A stretch of 64,000 nt of DNA from Typhlomys cinereus (Eukaryota; Chordata; Mammalia; Rodentia; Platacanthomyidae), in NCBI GenBank assembly GCA_023101885.1, contig JALPQD010000830.1, forward strand, positions 372,001 through 436,000. The letters run 5' to 3'. Each line of letters opens with the position of its first letter. The first letter of the stretch is position 1. This document shows, in pieces, positions 22,635-33,678 of the stretch. Both the position numbers and the translations under genes were made by a program. A model generated the notes under the pieces. That model worked only from the letters and a program-made list of their open reading frames with translations, searched no databases and was not told where the DNA came from.

Positions 22635-23000
22635 GTATCATGGTTTGAGTGTGAGTTGTCTTCCACAGGTGATATGAATGTTGAATCCTCAGGTGATATG
22701 TTTGGGAAGATCATGTCACCTTAAAGAATTTGAACCTTGTTGGAGGAAGGCATGTCCCAGGAGTCAGGCCACATGACTTGGTAACCAAGCCCTTTTTCCT
22801 ATCAGTTTGCTCTTGTTGTCTCTGCCTTCCTGGTGGTGGCAGTATTTAACCCTGCCTCCTCCTTCTGCCTCCAGCCATGCCTTCTGCTATGTCATTCCTA
22901 TCATCATGGACTTTATTGCCTTTGAAACCATAATCCAAATAAATCTTCCCTTCTCCCCATAAGTTGTGTATGGGTATTGTCTCACACTAACAAAGAAGAG
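22635..23000 (+). mobile_element. MaLR-like solo LTR
   Basis: Starts ATCATGGTTTGAGTGTGAGTTG and ends in an AAATAAATCTTCCCTT poly(A) region followed by GTATGGGTATTGTCTCACACTAACA. This layout resembles mammalian MaLR (MLT/MST/MT-type) LTRs. The counterpart in the duplicated copy lies at about 61095-61345. Confidence 0.5.
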
Positions 23001-23109
23001 TAGCTAGCAATGGGCTGGAAAAATGGCATTTATTCTTTAGTATTTGGGTGAGATGTTTGTTCTGTAAATATCTATGGTTTCATTTAGTTCCAATGTGTCT
23101 CTGTTTGGG

Positions 23110-23673
23110 TTTTGTTCCATTGACTTGTTGAATGGAGTGAGTGGAGTTTTATTAATAGTCTTCTATTATTACTGTGTTTGGGTTCATTAGTTGTTTCACC
23201 TCCTGTAGTATTTGTTTGATGAAGTTGGGTGTACCCGTGCTTGGGGCATATATGGTTAGGATTGTAGTATCCCCTGCTGGAATATTCTCAACCAGAAGGT
23301 AGTAACCATTGTTATCCTTTGTGGTTTGCTTTTGTTCGAAATCTACTTTATCTGATATTAACATGGAAACTCCTGCTTGTTTCCTATTTGCATTTGCTTA
23401 GAGTATCTTTGACCATCCTTTCACCCTGAAATAGTGTATATCTTTCGTTGTGAGGTGTGTTTCTTGTAGGCAAAGTATTGATTTGACATGATGTTCGATC
23501 CAAGCTGTAAACCTGTGTCTCTTAATTGGGAGTTGAACCCATTGACAATTAAGGTTATTATTTAAAGATGTTTAATGGTTTTTGTTATATTATTGATTTC
23601 ATGGTGTTTGCATTTGTATTCCTTCAATCAGTTTTTATACTGGTGTTATTTATTTCCTGTAGCCTATCTGATG
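23110..23673 (-). mobile_element. L1 ORF2 5' end, minus strand
   Basis: The minus strand encodes the start of L1 ORF2, the AP-endonuclease domain. The frame at 23152-23364 carries LISDKVDFEQKQTTKDNNGYY and LTIYAPSTGTPNFIKQIL, matching the conserved 'VDF...LTILNIYAPNTGAPRFI' region. The ORF2 start lies near 23550. Stops elsewhere show it is dead. It is truncated at its left end inside the endonuclease domain. Confidence 0.75.
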
Positions 23674-23684
23674 TATTTATCCTT

Positions 23685-24349
23685 ATTTATTTATTTGTTT
23701 ATTTATTTTCTCAATCATACAAACTTAATAGGTACCCAGGTCCTCTCCCTCCTTCCACCCCCTCCCCAGAACCCTTGCTCCCTCCCCCCCTTTTCCCCTT
23801 CTTTTCACCCCCCTCCCTCCCTTTTTCCCAATGCCCCTCCCCCATCCCTGGAGCATCCTTTAGTGTGAATGTCAAACTTCCCTCTGTGTCCTCCACTCTA
23901 ATGAGGTGTAAGAACTCAGTAGCATTGCCTAGAGCCCTTTCTTGTGCTCCCCTTTAGTATGGGAACACTATTGTGACTGTTAATCCATGCTTCTTTGGGG
24001 GGTCATTGATATGTCAGTCATTACATAGGTCATGCAAAGACCTATTATGGTTACTGCAGCCCTAAGTTGGTGTGTAGTATCTTGCATATTGTTGCTCCTC
24101 CCCATCTTTAGGCTCTTACAATCTTACCACCCCCTCTTTCATTAATTTCCCTGAGCTTTAGGATGGGGAGAGATTTGGCTGGTCTGGTTCCAGATGATTA
24201 ATGTAGGGTCTTTGGTGTTCTGAATTATGGTTTGTTGTTCAGTTTTGCTGTTCCTGCACCGCCCTTGGCTCCGTCCTGATTGGTATTGGAGGTCACCTCC
24301 TGATGAGTAGTGGGTCCTCCCTGGAACACATGTCCCGGGCAGAAAAAGC
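23685..24349 (-). mobile_element. Short L1-3'UTR-derived insertion, copy 1
   Basis: Minus-strand insertion flanked by a perfect 11-bp duplication TATTTATCCTT (23674-23684 and 24350-24360) inside an older L1. Apart from the 5' 50 bp or so it matches the L1 3'UTR at 62290-62930. Its first bases on the minus strand read GCTTTTTCTGCCC. The insertion at 46983-47675 begins at the same place, so this may be a complete short element rather than a random truncation. Confidence 0.75.
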
Positions 24350-24360
24350 TATTTATCCTT

Positions 24361-25620
24361 CTTTTACATCTTGAGTATTCCTTCCAATATTCTCTGTAGT
24401 CCTGGCTTAGTTGCCATATAGTTCTTTAGACTGTTTCTCTCATGAAATATTTTTCTCTCACCTTCTATTATGACCAATAGTTTTGCTGGATATTATAGTC
24501 TGGGTTAGCATTTGTATTTGTTATTAAGTTGTATAGTCTCTCCAAGTCCTTTAGGCTTTTACAATTTGCATTGAAAAGTCAGTTGTTATTTTGATAGACT
24601 TACCTTTGTATGTGACTTGGTCCTTCTGTATCTGTATCTCAGCTCTTAACTTCTTATCTTTACTGTGCATATTTGCATGTAACATCATATGATGTGTGGT
24701 GTTTCTTATTTGTCCGGGGTATTTGGAGGTCTGTATGCCTCCTGGATCTGGATGGGCATCTCCTTCCTTAGGTTAGGGAAATTTTCCTCTATACTCTCCT
24801 TTATCGTGAATGATAGGTCTTCCTCTTGTGTCTCCTTCCGGGATACCCATGATCCGTAGGTTAGTTTATTGGTGTCCCAAAGTTCCTATATGCTCCATTC
24901 ATGCACATTTTTCAATTTATCGATTTATTTGATTGACTTATCAACCTCTCCCATCTTCTCTTTCAATTCTGCTACTCTGTCTTCTATGTGATCAGTTCTA
25001 TTTTGAGACTATTGACTTTTTAGTTTCATTGCTTGAAATTTTAAATTCCAGTGTCATTTCAGTTTGGGCTTTTTTCAGTGCTTCCATATTGGTTTGCAGA
25101 TCAGTTTGAGTTTTTCTTATTGTTTCTAAATTTGTTTTCAGATCTTCAACTGTCTTTCTAATTGGGTCTAATTGCTTATTTGTATTTTCTTGGTTTTCTT
25201 TCTTGCATTTGTCTGTTCTTCATATTTGCTAAAATGTTTATCAGTGTTCTTTTGAATAAGCCTCATCATGTTTGTAATTGCTCTTTGGGTTTCAATGTCG
25301 AGAGTATTTCACTCTTGATTGCCATCAAATGGGCTACCCTCAGTGGAATTTGGGGGTTTGGGATTAGTGATTTTTGGAGAAGTATTTCTTTGGTTTCTTG
25401 CATTGTTTTTCATTTGACATAGACAACTGAATTTAAAGAAACTCGCACAGCTTGCTGGTGTAAAGCATAGTTAAAGGTTCCCTGGCACCTGGATATAACT
25501 CCCAGGAAGGACATAGGGCAAGGGGAAAAGCAGTCTGCAAGCCCACCTGAATGTCACATGGTTGAAAACTCCCAGCACCTGGGCACAGGAAACTCCCAGC
25601 AAGGACCTTCATTCAAATTT
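24361..25620 (-). mobile_element. L1 5' region and ORF1 area, minus strand
   Basis: Antisense sequence of the type found across L1 ORF1 (TGGTGTCCCAAAGTTCC, GTCTTCTATGTGATCAGTTC) and then, from about 25430, the L1 5' region. It continues the L1 of 23110-23673, interrupted by the insertion at 23685. The coiled-coil ORF1 frame is broken by many stops. Confidence 0.6.
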
Positions 25621-25970
25621 TTATATATAACTTTCATTCATGTTTTCTTTAGTGACACTTATCTAGTGTATTTTTCACTTTCCTATTAGTGAAAATTTTT
25701 ATATATTTCAGGTCTTTTCAGTAAACTCAGAAAAGTCTGGCTCTAGTCACAAGCTGTCTTCAACAGTACATCCTGTATATAGATAGCATAAAAAGCTATC
25801 TACTGGTGTGCCACAATGCATACTAAGATCAGATAGCTTTTTTGGAAGCTGTTTCTTCTGAGCTCTTGGCTTTGGGGATTCAACTAACGCCCTTCCTTAC
25901 AGAATCTTCTCATTGAGCCTGGCTAAGTCTTTTTGACATGTAACTTTTTTTAACATTGGCTTTCTTTTTT
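25621..25970. other. Nothing recognised
   Basis: No gene or nameable repeat; moderately AT-rich. Confidence 0.4.
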
Positions 25971-25984
25971 ATTTATTTTTTAAT

Positions 25985-26150
25985 TTTTGCATGTGTATCT
26001 GTCTCTGTGTGTGTCTGTGTATATCAGTGGGCACTCTACATGCCTGTAGAGGCCCAAGGGTGACTTCAGGAATCCCCCTGGATTGCCTTACCTCCTCTTT
26101 GCTATGTTCTGGAGTTTCCCAGGCTCCACCTTCTGGGGTTTGGTTGGTGC
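25985..26150 (-). mobile_element. Partial older SINE
   Basis: Tail and body of the older minus-strand SINE subfamily (GAGGCCCAAGGGTGACTTCA, GAGTTTCCCAGGCTCCACC); the tRNA-like head is missing. Confidence 0.55.
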
Positions 26151-26178
26151 TGGAGACTACCACCTTCTAATCAAGATG

Positions 26179-26334
26179 GAGGTTTACAAAACAGTGGTTC
26201 CTTCCAGAGTTTCAGAAATTCTTCTACATTTAGAGAACTTAACTCAGGTGAATGCAGAAATTATGGGAATTATGTCAAAACAGTTTGGAGTAGTCACAGA
26301 GTATATTAAGCAAAGACTTAAGGCACAAAGGTAG
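26179..26334 (+). other. Short unidentified open frame
   Basis: From the internal ATG at 26179 this encodes about 51 residues with an amphipathic, leucine-rich character (VSEILLHLENLTQVNAEIM, then EYIKQRLKAQR) and stops at 26332. It reads like the C-terminal end of a small coiled-coil protein or a fragment of a retrocopy, but I do not recognise it. The longer frame that starts at 26083 only adds translated SINE. Chance cannot be excluded. Confidence 0.25.
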
Positions 26335-26400
26335 AGAAAGAAGGCTTTCCACTGAAATGGGAATTCTTGATACAGGATGGAATCTCCTTTCTCTTGAGCT

Positions 26401-27000
26401 TTTTTTTTTTTTTTTAATCTTAAAACACTCCAGAACCATTGTTAATGCTTAATGTAAAATTTCGTTCCACCTGGAGATAAGGAAGTGGCAAGGTAAGCAA
26501 AAGGTAATTCAGAGCAGAGGGCCTTAAAATTATCCTGCTCGAACCACGGGCACCGGGTGAAGAGTTTTTCCTGAGCTGAACTGTGTTGTCGGCTCCAGTG
26601 GTAATATTGGTTGCCTTCCCAAAGATCAGTGAAGATGTTCTATTTCCTCTTATGGGTCCATTTCTAACAGTGCAATTGGTGGGAGAGCCACGCACCCTTC
26701 CATTGTACCAAGTCTTCTTTTTTCCAAAGTGATTGCCTTTCTTGCCCTCAATGCTTCCATGGTCCAACAATCCTGTAAGATGCCCAAAACTTACCTTTAA
26801 CAGGTCTTCTCACAGACGTATCTACCCTGTGACTGAAAGGTTAACTACCAGGCTGCATTATTACAAAAATCGCCACTTTCCTTCAAAGATGGTCATTGCT
26901 GGCCAGAAACATGTACCTTTTGACATACAAATTCTAGGAACCCTGAAGATTGTGCTACTCAGTGGAAAATGGGCCTATATTTACTTTTGATCCTGCACCT
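26401..27000 (-). other. Possible retrocopy of unknown origin
   Basis: A 17-T run at 26401-26417 looks like a poly(A) tail for a minus-strand insert. The minus strand from 26770 to 26420 is one 116-codon open frame with GSIEGKKGNHFGKKKTWYNG and several N-X-S/T sites. The plus strand has an open frame at 26733-26990. I do not recognise either product; the region may be a processed pseudogene or an old viral fragment. Confidence 0.25.
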
Positions 27001-27812
27001 CTCTCTCTGCGTATTCTGTTCTGTCTTCCACATACTCCTGCATAAAGCAAGTCCAAATCTGACCTCTCAAACTGACTTGCCCTTTCCTTTTCTGATTTCA
27101 GCCCTGCAGAAGAGACCCCTCTCTCACTATCAACTTAACATCATGACCCTCCATTCCCAAACCCTGGAATTTCTCCTTCCTATATAATCAGATCTGATCC
27201 AAATATATCTTCCCCAGGCCTGTCAGATCCTGACCACTGGATTCTGCCTTGGCCAGCTTGTGGGCTGTCATCTCCCAGTGACTGATGGGACTCAGAGGTC
27301 ACTTCCCCTTCTCATCACCCTTCACTGATCCCAAGGGATCACTCTCAGTAAGTGGAAATAGTATCTCAAGTGTGATAGATACAGAGACAAATTTTTTTAT
27401 CTTGACAAATTTTGGGGAACCTTACAGGCATACTCTCTCTTGTGAGTGCAGGAATTAACCCAACACCTAAACAAACTGGATCTTTACTATGTAACCTTTA
27501 AGAACTTCTTTAAAACATCTCCCATTCCTCTCTAGCCATACAGCATTATCCACCTCCTCTGCTGCTGTTTCTTGCTTCTCTTCCTTTCAAAAGGCTCCAA
27601 TGAGGAAAATTGCTTCCTCCTGAAGACACCCATTGTCTTACCCACCGTAAACCCTTAGTTTACAATACTTGCTCCCCCACTCTTACCATCTGCTACACTC
27701 CCATATTGATCAAATTAAAAACCTTTTCTGCCTTTATATAGCAGCCCTAATATCCCTTCCCTCCTATTCGACTTAATGGACTCAGACCTATATTCATCAG
27801 GTTTCTGAAGTT
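27001..27812. other. Nothing recognised
   Basis: C/T-rich sequence with only short frames; no named feature. Confidence 0.4.
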
Positions 27813-27820
27813 CAATATTG

Positions 27821-28039
27821 GAGGCTGGAGAGATGGCTCAGGAGTTAAGACTCTGCCTTGAAAGCAGGAGGTCCTGAGTTCAGATCCCAAGTCCCACGTA
27901 AAAATGCCAAGTGGAAATGCAGCATCCTGCACTTCCAACCTTGGTGGGTGAAGCTTAAGAAGGAGGTAGAAGCAATCCAGGATGATTCCCGAAGCTACCC
28001 TTGGTTCTCCACAGGGACACACAGTGCCCTCTGATCACA

Positions 28040-28086
<47 letters not shown>
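27821..28086 (+). mobile_element. Older-subfamily SINE
   Basis: Plus-strand copy with head GGCTGGAGAGATGGCTCAGG, body containing AGAAGCAATCCAGGATGATT and a (CA)n tail at 28038-28085; CAATATT flanks it on both sides. The body differs from the young SINE, showing at least two subfamilies. Confidence 0.8.
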
Positions 28087-28089
<3 letters not shown>

Positions 28090-28470
28090 ATTTTTTAAAG
28101 TCCACTATCCTTATAATACTCTTATCTTGGCTGTTCATAAAACAGGTGGTTTCTACCATCTAGTCCAGGATCTGTGCTTAATTAACCAAGTCATGATTCC
28201 ATCCACTTGGTGTTGGAGATGAGAGAACAACTTTTGGAATTCAGTTCTGTCCTACCATGTAGGCACCTGGAACTGAACTCAAGGAGCTAGATTGTGCAAC
28301 CATGTGTACTTGCTTTTTAAATATTCTTATTTGAGATGTCATTAAGAAAAAATAAAGTCATTTCTGTTGACATGTTTATCAGTTATCATCTAGTTTTTCC
28401 ATATTTTTCATCACCTCTCCATTATTTAGGTGACTTCTTATGATGTCATAATTTCCATAATTAAGAATAG
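28087..28470. other. Nothing recognised
   Basis: No gene or nameable repeat. Confidence 0.4.
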
Positions 28471-30046
28471 GCCCTTTCAGAATGGCGAAAATCCACAATA
28501 CAAACAACTACAAATGCTGGAGAGGATGTGGAGAGGAGGGAACTCTCTCACACACTGCTAGTAGGAATGCAGGCTTATCCAACTACTCTGGAAATCAGCA
28601 TGGTGATTTCTAAAAAAATTAAGGATTGAAATGCCATATGACCCTGCTTTACCACTGGGAATAATCCCTCCAAATACAGCAATTCACTATAATGATACGA
28701 GTACAACCATGTTCATTGCAGCACTATTTACAATAACAAAGTCATGGAATCAACCCAAATGCCCAACAGTTGATGAATGGATAATGAAAATGTACATTTA
28801 CACAATGGAATACTACTCAACAATCAAAAAAGATGAATTAATGAAATTTGCTGGGAAATGGATGGAATTAGAAGAAATTATATTGAGTAAAGTATCCCAG
28901 ATACAGAAAGTTAGATGCTGTATGTACTCCCTAATAAGTGGATCCTAGTTACAAACCCACTTAATGACATACTCAAAGGTAAATCTCTGTAATACCCACT
29001 ATTATCACAAAGGATTATAAATAGGAGAGAAGGGGAAAGAAAACCTCAAAAGAAAAGAGACAAGAGAACACAATTCAATAGAGAAATTAGGCCACAGTCA
29101 TGTACCGCATGTAAGTAATGAGGAATCTGATGCAGCTCACTCTCACTTCCCTTCCTGTTTATTTGGGACTGAATAGGTTTGTTCTCCCCAGTCAGGGAGA
29201 GTATAGGGACTGGCAGTTAGATAATAACCAACCAGAGAACAGGAGACCCACCCCTCTCACTGCTGTGTCCTACTCCTATTCTTCCATCTACCTTTGAGTC
29301 TCTTCTTATATTAAGATCTTCCTTTAAACAGTCTTTTATCTTTGGTTAGGAGCAGACCTCAACAACAACCAGGATGCAGCCAAGAGTAGCGCAGGAACAG
29401 CAAAACTGAAAACAACAACAGACCATAATTCAGAACACCAAAGACCCTACATTATTCACCTGGAACCAGACCAGCCAAATCTGTCCCCATCCTAAAGCTC
29501 AGGGAACCTTGTGGAAGAAGAGGGCGGCAAGATTGTAAGAGCCTAAAGATGGGGAGGACCAACTATATGCAAGATATTCCACAGAAGTTAGGGCTGCAGC
29601 AGCCAGAATTGGACCTTGCCTGACCTGCACAATGGCTAACATGTCATCAACCCCCCAGAGTCTAGCACGGATCACAGGGGAGAAGGCTTCAGGCAGTAAG
29701 ATCCTTAGAGGCAAGGGATTAAGCAGTCATAATAGAATTCCCATACTAGTAGGCAGCCCAGGAAGGGGCCCCAAGCTATGCCACTGAGTCCTGAACCCTC
29801 ACTAATGTAGAAGACTCAGAGGGAAATTCAGCACCTACTAAACATGCTCTGGAGGATGGGAAGGAGAAAGCAGGAAGCACCAAGAGAGGAGGGGAGAAAT
29901 AAAAGGGGTAAGAGGGAGCAGAGATGGGAAGGTGAGGAAAGTGGAATGGGGAGCAATGGGATAAGGAACCGGGGAGGAAGAAGGGGGTACCTATTTGAGT
30001 TTGTATGATTAGGCAAAAAATGTAATAGAAAGAAAAAATAGAACCT
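28471..30046 (+). mobile_element. L1 3' end: ORF2 C-terminus plus 3'UTR
   Basis: The frame at 28631-28948 encodes the conserved end of L1 ORF2 (FIAALFTITKSWNQPKCPTV, IYTMEYYSTIKKDELMKFAG, ending YSLISGS). Immediately upstream, 28480-28620 encodes the 'RWGC' region out of frame. The 3'UTR follows to about 30046, with a purine-rich tract at 29830-29990, the complement of the C/T tracts of the minus-strand copies. It is 5'-truncated and dead, and the start of a SINE target site follows directly. Confidence 0.85.
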
Positions 30047-30066
30047 TTTCAGTATTGGCACTTTTT

Positions 30067-30321
30067 TTAAAAATTTATTTATTCAATTGTGCGTGTGTAT
30101 GTATGTGTGTGTGTAAAACCACGGACGAACTCAGGAACCACCATGGACCGCCTCCACCTCCTCCTTGCTTACTCTGCCCCCCCCCCCCCGGATTCACAGG
30201 CTCCGCCCTACCAGGACCAGAAACACAGGCCGCCCCTGCTTCCACCCAGGGTCTAGGATCCGAACTCAGGACCTTCTGCCTGCAAGGCAAAGGCTTAACC
30301 CCTGAGCCAACTCTCCAGCCC
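30067..30321 (-). mobile_element. Full-length SINE
   Basis: Young minus-strand copy at the 3' end of the L1. The duplication CAGTATTGG.GCTTTTT-type (CAGTATTGGCACTTTTT left, CAGTATTGGTGCTTTTT right) is at 30050-30066 and 30322-30338. A run of Cs interrupts it at 30177-30189, and it lacks part of the body. Confidence 0.85.
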
Positions 30322-30334
30322 CAGTATTGGTGCT

Positions 30335-30620
30335 TTTTAAAAGTTACAGATGTCAAGTTGACAATTGAGAACTGAGCTCTTAGGCAAGTCTGTGAAATCT
30401 GATTCAATTAAGGCAAACTTCTGAGCAACCTGTAGGAAACTATCTAATTGATGTGGGAAGACCCTACCCGTGGTAGGTGGGACCATTCCCTGGGCAGATA
30501 GGAGACTAGCAAGATGGAAGGTATTCCCCTGTGGATATAGTATGACCAGGTCCTTGGATCCTACTGACAACTCTCCTTCCATAATATACTAAAACCTGAG
30601 AATGTAAGCTGGGAAAAATG
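30335..30620 (-). repeat. Old dispersed repeat, possibly URR1-like
   Basis: Contains GATGTCAAGTTGACAATTGA, AATTGATGTGGGAAGACCC and GTGGGACCATTCCCTGGGCA, words I associate with an old rodent DNA-transposon family. The family assignment is uncertain. Confidence 0.4.
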
Positions 30621-31430
30621 TTTTGTTCCCTTGAATTATTTTGGTTATGTATGTGACAGTGATGGAATGTTGACGTAAGACAGGTGCTAGGAGTCCAACT
30701 TATGACCTTGTATTTTCTGGGCCTGCAGAAAAATACAGTGCTTTCCCACCAGTCCCAACATCTGTCTTTTCTGTTATTCATTCTTTATATAGATTTATTG
30801 TTGCTTTTGGTTGATGAAAGATTTATTGTATGCCTTCCTCTCATTATTAACACAAACCATATGTGATGGTTAATCGTAACTCTCCACCTGACATCAGAAG
30901 ACAAGTCTCTGAGCCCACCAGAGAGGTATTATGTTTGCATGCCTAGTATTTTGGGTTGAAGAGAAGTGTGCCATTACAGGAATCAGTATCATTTGAGGCT
31001 GTAGTGTAGAGTACCACCTTGTGGAGTGTGGTTAGGTCACCATATTGACAAAAGAATTCTTATGGTCTCAAATTACTGCGTGACTGACTGAGCATAGAAA
31101 AATCATGAATTCTCCATGGTAATGATTTCTCCATGTGGGTTGAACCCACAGATGCTTTTGGAGTCCCATCTGAGCTAAGGCCAGAGCCCGGGGTCATCAG
31201 GCGTGTTGTGGTTATGAGACAGTCAGATAATGCTGTCTTAGAGGCTAGAAATTGTGCTCAAACCTAGAAGCCTTCTCTCATTCTCTCATAGTCAAAATAT
31301 TCAAACCAATTATCAGCTCTTTTTATTCCTGCATAAATAAAGAAGGGCCATAGTAGGTGATGGATTTTTCATGTTTCTCCCACTGGAGGGACTGTGATTT
31401 TTTCCACATCCTCTCAGCCTAACCTTTTCT
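30621..31430. other. Nothing firmly recognised
   Basis: No coding frame of interest. 30865-31300 begins ATGTGATGGTTAATCG and may be another old repeat. Confidence 0.35.
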
Positions 31431-31439
31431 TCTTTCTAA

Positions 31440-32020
31440 TCTTCAGTTTCTTCTACATACAGGCTTTATTCGTTCTCATTTAATCCTATCTGGGCTTTTA
31501 TCAGAGGGCAATGATACAACAGATAACTTGGCTTCTAATAGACTATCTGAAAGGGCAATAAAAAGTCATTCCTTATATCATCAAAATGCATCTGCTTTAA
31601 AAACCTATTTCAAGAGAATAGGACAATCAGATTGTTAGAACCTGTACTTGCTGCATTCCTTCTCAGCCTTCCCCTCCAGGGGGCATGACCCATATGGTGG
31701 GACATGGTCTGCCATCTTTACAGATGGATGTAACACAAAGATGTCCACCTTTGGCCATCTTCAACTCATACATGGTTCTATAGATTTTTAGGCATATTCT
31801 TTGCTTCAGCTCATACTGGGAAAACAATCCCTGTCATTGCTCATTGCTTTACAACTTTCACTTATGAGGGGCTATCCTACTAAGATAAAAATAAATAATG
31901 GGACAGCCTATACTTCTCAATTTAAAAACATCTGTCAACAATACCCTATAAGGGATATTATCAGGATTGCTTATAATCCATGGGGACATGCATTTCAAAA
32001 TTTTTCAGGAAGATTGTAAA
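31440..32020 (+). pseudogene. Decayed ERV pol, integrase region (ERV-D)
   Basis: Plus-strand remnants of a class II integrase. A TCTCC-type zinc-binding end (ARTCTCCIPSQPSP-like) near 31640-31680 is followed by an MDVTQ segment near 31720 (the conserved core start) and, in the frame 31801-32019, by KIKINNGTAYTSQFKNICQQ and IAYNPWGHAFQ, matching 'KTDNGPAYTS...IPYNPQGQ'. The catalytic Asp of the second position is replaced (INNG for the usual DNG) and stops and frameshifts abound. No flanking LTRs were found. Confidence 0.7.
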
Positions 32021-32330
32021 CACACTTCTACTATATGTCACTGAGCTGACTCCACAAAACCTTGAGTTATGTGAGAAGATAATATCCCAGGAGAATAAAA
32101 AGGGCCATTTCCATTGCTGAAATTGGGTCAAGGCTATGCTTTTATCTTTGCAGAAGGTGCAAATAAATATTAGAATGCTTCTTGATGAAATACAGTGAAG
32201 CCAGCTATGAGAATACTCCCTTGAAAATTCTCAGCAAGCACAGAAAAAGGACAAGATAGCACATAGTAGAAGCAGCCCTTCCCACATGATGAAAGATCTT
32301 AAAAAAAAAAAAAAAAAGCTATTGGGGGGG

Positions 32331-32618
32331 GGCTGGAGAGGTGGCTCAGGGGTTAAGCCTCTGCCTTGCAGGCGGAGGGTCCTGAGTTCGGATCCCAGAT
32401 CCCACGTTTAGACGCCAGGCGGAAGCAGGGGCGGCCTGTGCTTCTGGTCCTGGTAGGGCGGAGCCTGTGAATCCCGGAGCAGAGTAAACAAGAAGGAGGT
32501 GGAGGCGTCCATGGTGGTTCCCAAATTCGTCCGTGGTTCTACACACACAGACACACACACGCACGCGCGTGCACACACACACGCACAATTGAATAAATAA
32601 TAAAAAAAAATTTTAAAA
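32331..32618 (+). mobile_element. Full-length SINE
   Basis: Young plus-strand copy with the clean head GGGGCTGGAGAGGTGGCTCA, complete body, (CA)n with CG steps at 32545-32583, and an AATTGAATAAATAATAAAA tail. Confidence 0.85.
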
Positions 32619-33620
32619 GCTGTCTACAAAAACCTATAGCCCAATTCTATGTGTTTCTAATATAAAATACCAAAGTATTTTGTGCCTTATGGTAATATTC
32701 AGATGGCATTCTCGGCATTCTCATGAAACATGACATTATTCAGTTTACAGCAGTGAATGTTACTAATATTCATCATACAATTCATGCTTCTCACCGGATT
32801 TGCTTGATATCCTGTGAAAGTTTGTTATTTTCCTGGGTAGACATTCTTCTACAGTATCATCTTTAAAATCAGATTGTCTCTTCTATATTGAAAGCATTTT
32901 TATGTTTTCTAGTTTAAAAATTAATATTTTCTTATAGATATTGTGCAATAAAGCTGAAGTAGAATGTGTGGTTTTTGCAAATGCTTTAACAGCTGATAAA
33001 ATTTTACATTTGTAAAATTAATATATTGTATTGGTACAAAATAGTTTTAAATTATATTTTGAAAAACTCCAAAAAAAAAAACAAAAAAACAATTCATGCT
33101 TCTCCACTGAACCCTTGTACAGCACATATGGTAAAATGGGTCCCAAGAGGATCACACCTTGGAAATACTGTTTATTTTCTCTAGCTTCTGCATATAATCT
33201 TGATACTTCCATAGTTATCTGGTCCATGAATGGAACTGGTTCTTCCCATTTGCCTATAGGTATTTGGTTCACATCTGTTATTATGTTGGGCACAATAACT
33301 TTAGTAAAAAAAAAATTAATGGCTGCTACTGCATCTCTCCATCTCACTAGTCAATCTACTGCCTCTTCAGAGGATTAAGAAAAAAATTATCAATGGGCTA
33401 CTGATTGTGTTCAAGACCCTTCAGCATTAGTAATATGAGATATGCACATTAACCAGACAGAAAGCATCATCTTTTATGTCAGAGTTGTAGCCCTAACTGC
33501 TTGCATTTTTTCCAGCAAAGTATTTCCACCACCCTCCATTCTTGTGGGGACTCATCTATCTAATATCACTGGTTCTTGGTTTCATGATAAGGATTACAAA
33601 CTGTAAGATATATAAAAATG
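32619..33620. other. Unassigned, possible ERV-D continuation
   Basis: No clear gene. Frames open on both strands at 33018-33378 have no domain I recognise. Position downstream of the integrase remnant makes old env sequence possible, but there is no motif to support it. Confidence 0.3.
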
Positions 33621-33678
33621 ACTCTTTTTTTAAGTGAGTATCACCTCATTACTTTACTGCCTTTGTAACAACATCTGC

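Larger units (their letters stand above)
21405..23000 (+). repeat. Segmental duplication unit, copy 1
   Basis: Collinear with 59775-61345: shared segments include the CAAGCATGTT...GAAAAAA area, TCTAAGCAA.GAAACC, TAGCTTTTT.TGAA.GCA, GCAAGATTACT, TTGGTAAGAATTGATG and the MaLR-like end. A young SINE is inserted at different points in each copy. Divergence is substantial, so the duplication is old. Confidence 0.7.

Noticed and set aside
23568..23957. Plus-strand frames of 97-129 codons
   Set aside because: They translate the antisense of an L1 3'UTR and its C/T-rich tract; the same frames recur at other L1 copies (46790-47248).
30055..30407. Overlapping frames on both strands with proline or glycine runs
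   Set aside because: Translated SINE sequence; similar peptides (TTDEFGNHHG, PGFTGSALPGPE) recur at every SINE copy in the window.
33018..33378. Frames open on both strands, considered as ERV env
   Set aside because: No signal peptide, cleavage site, fusion peptide or membrane anchor could be pointed to; left unassigned.
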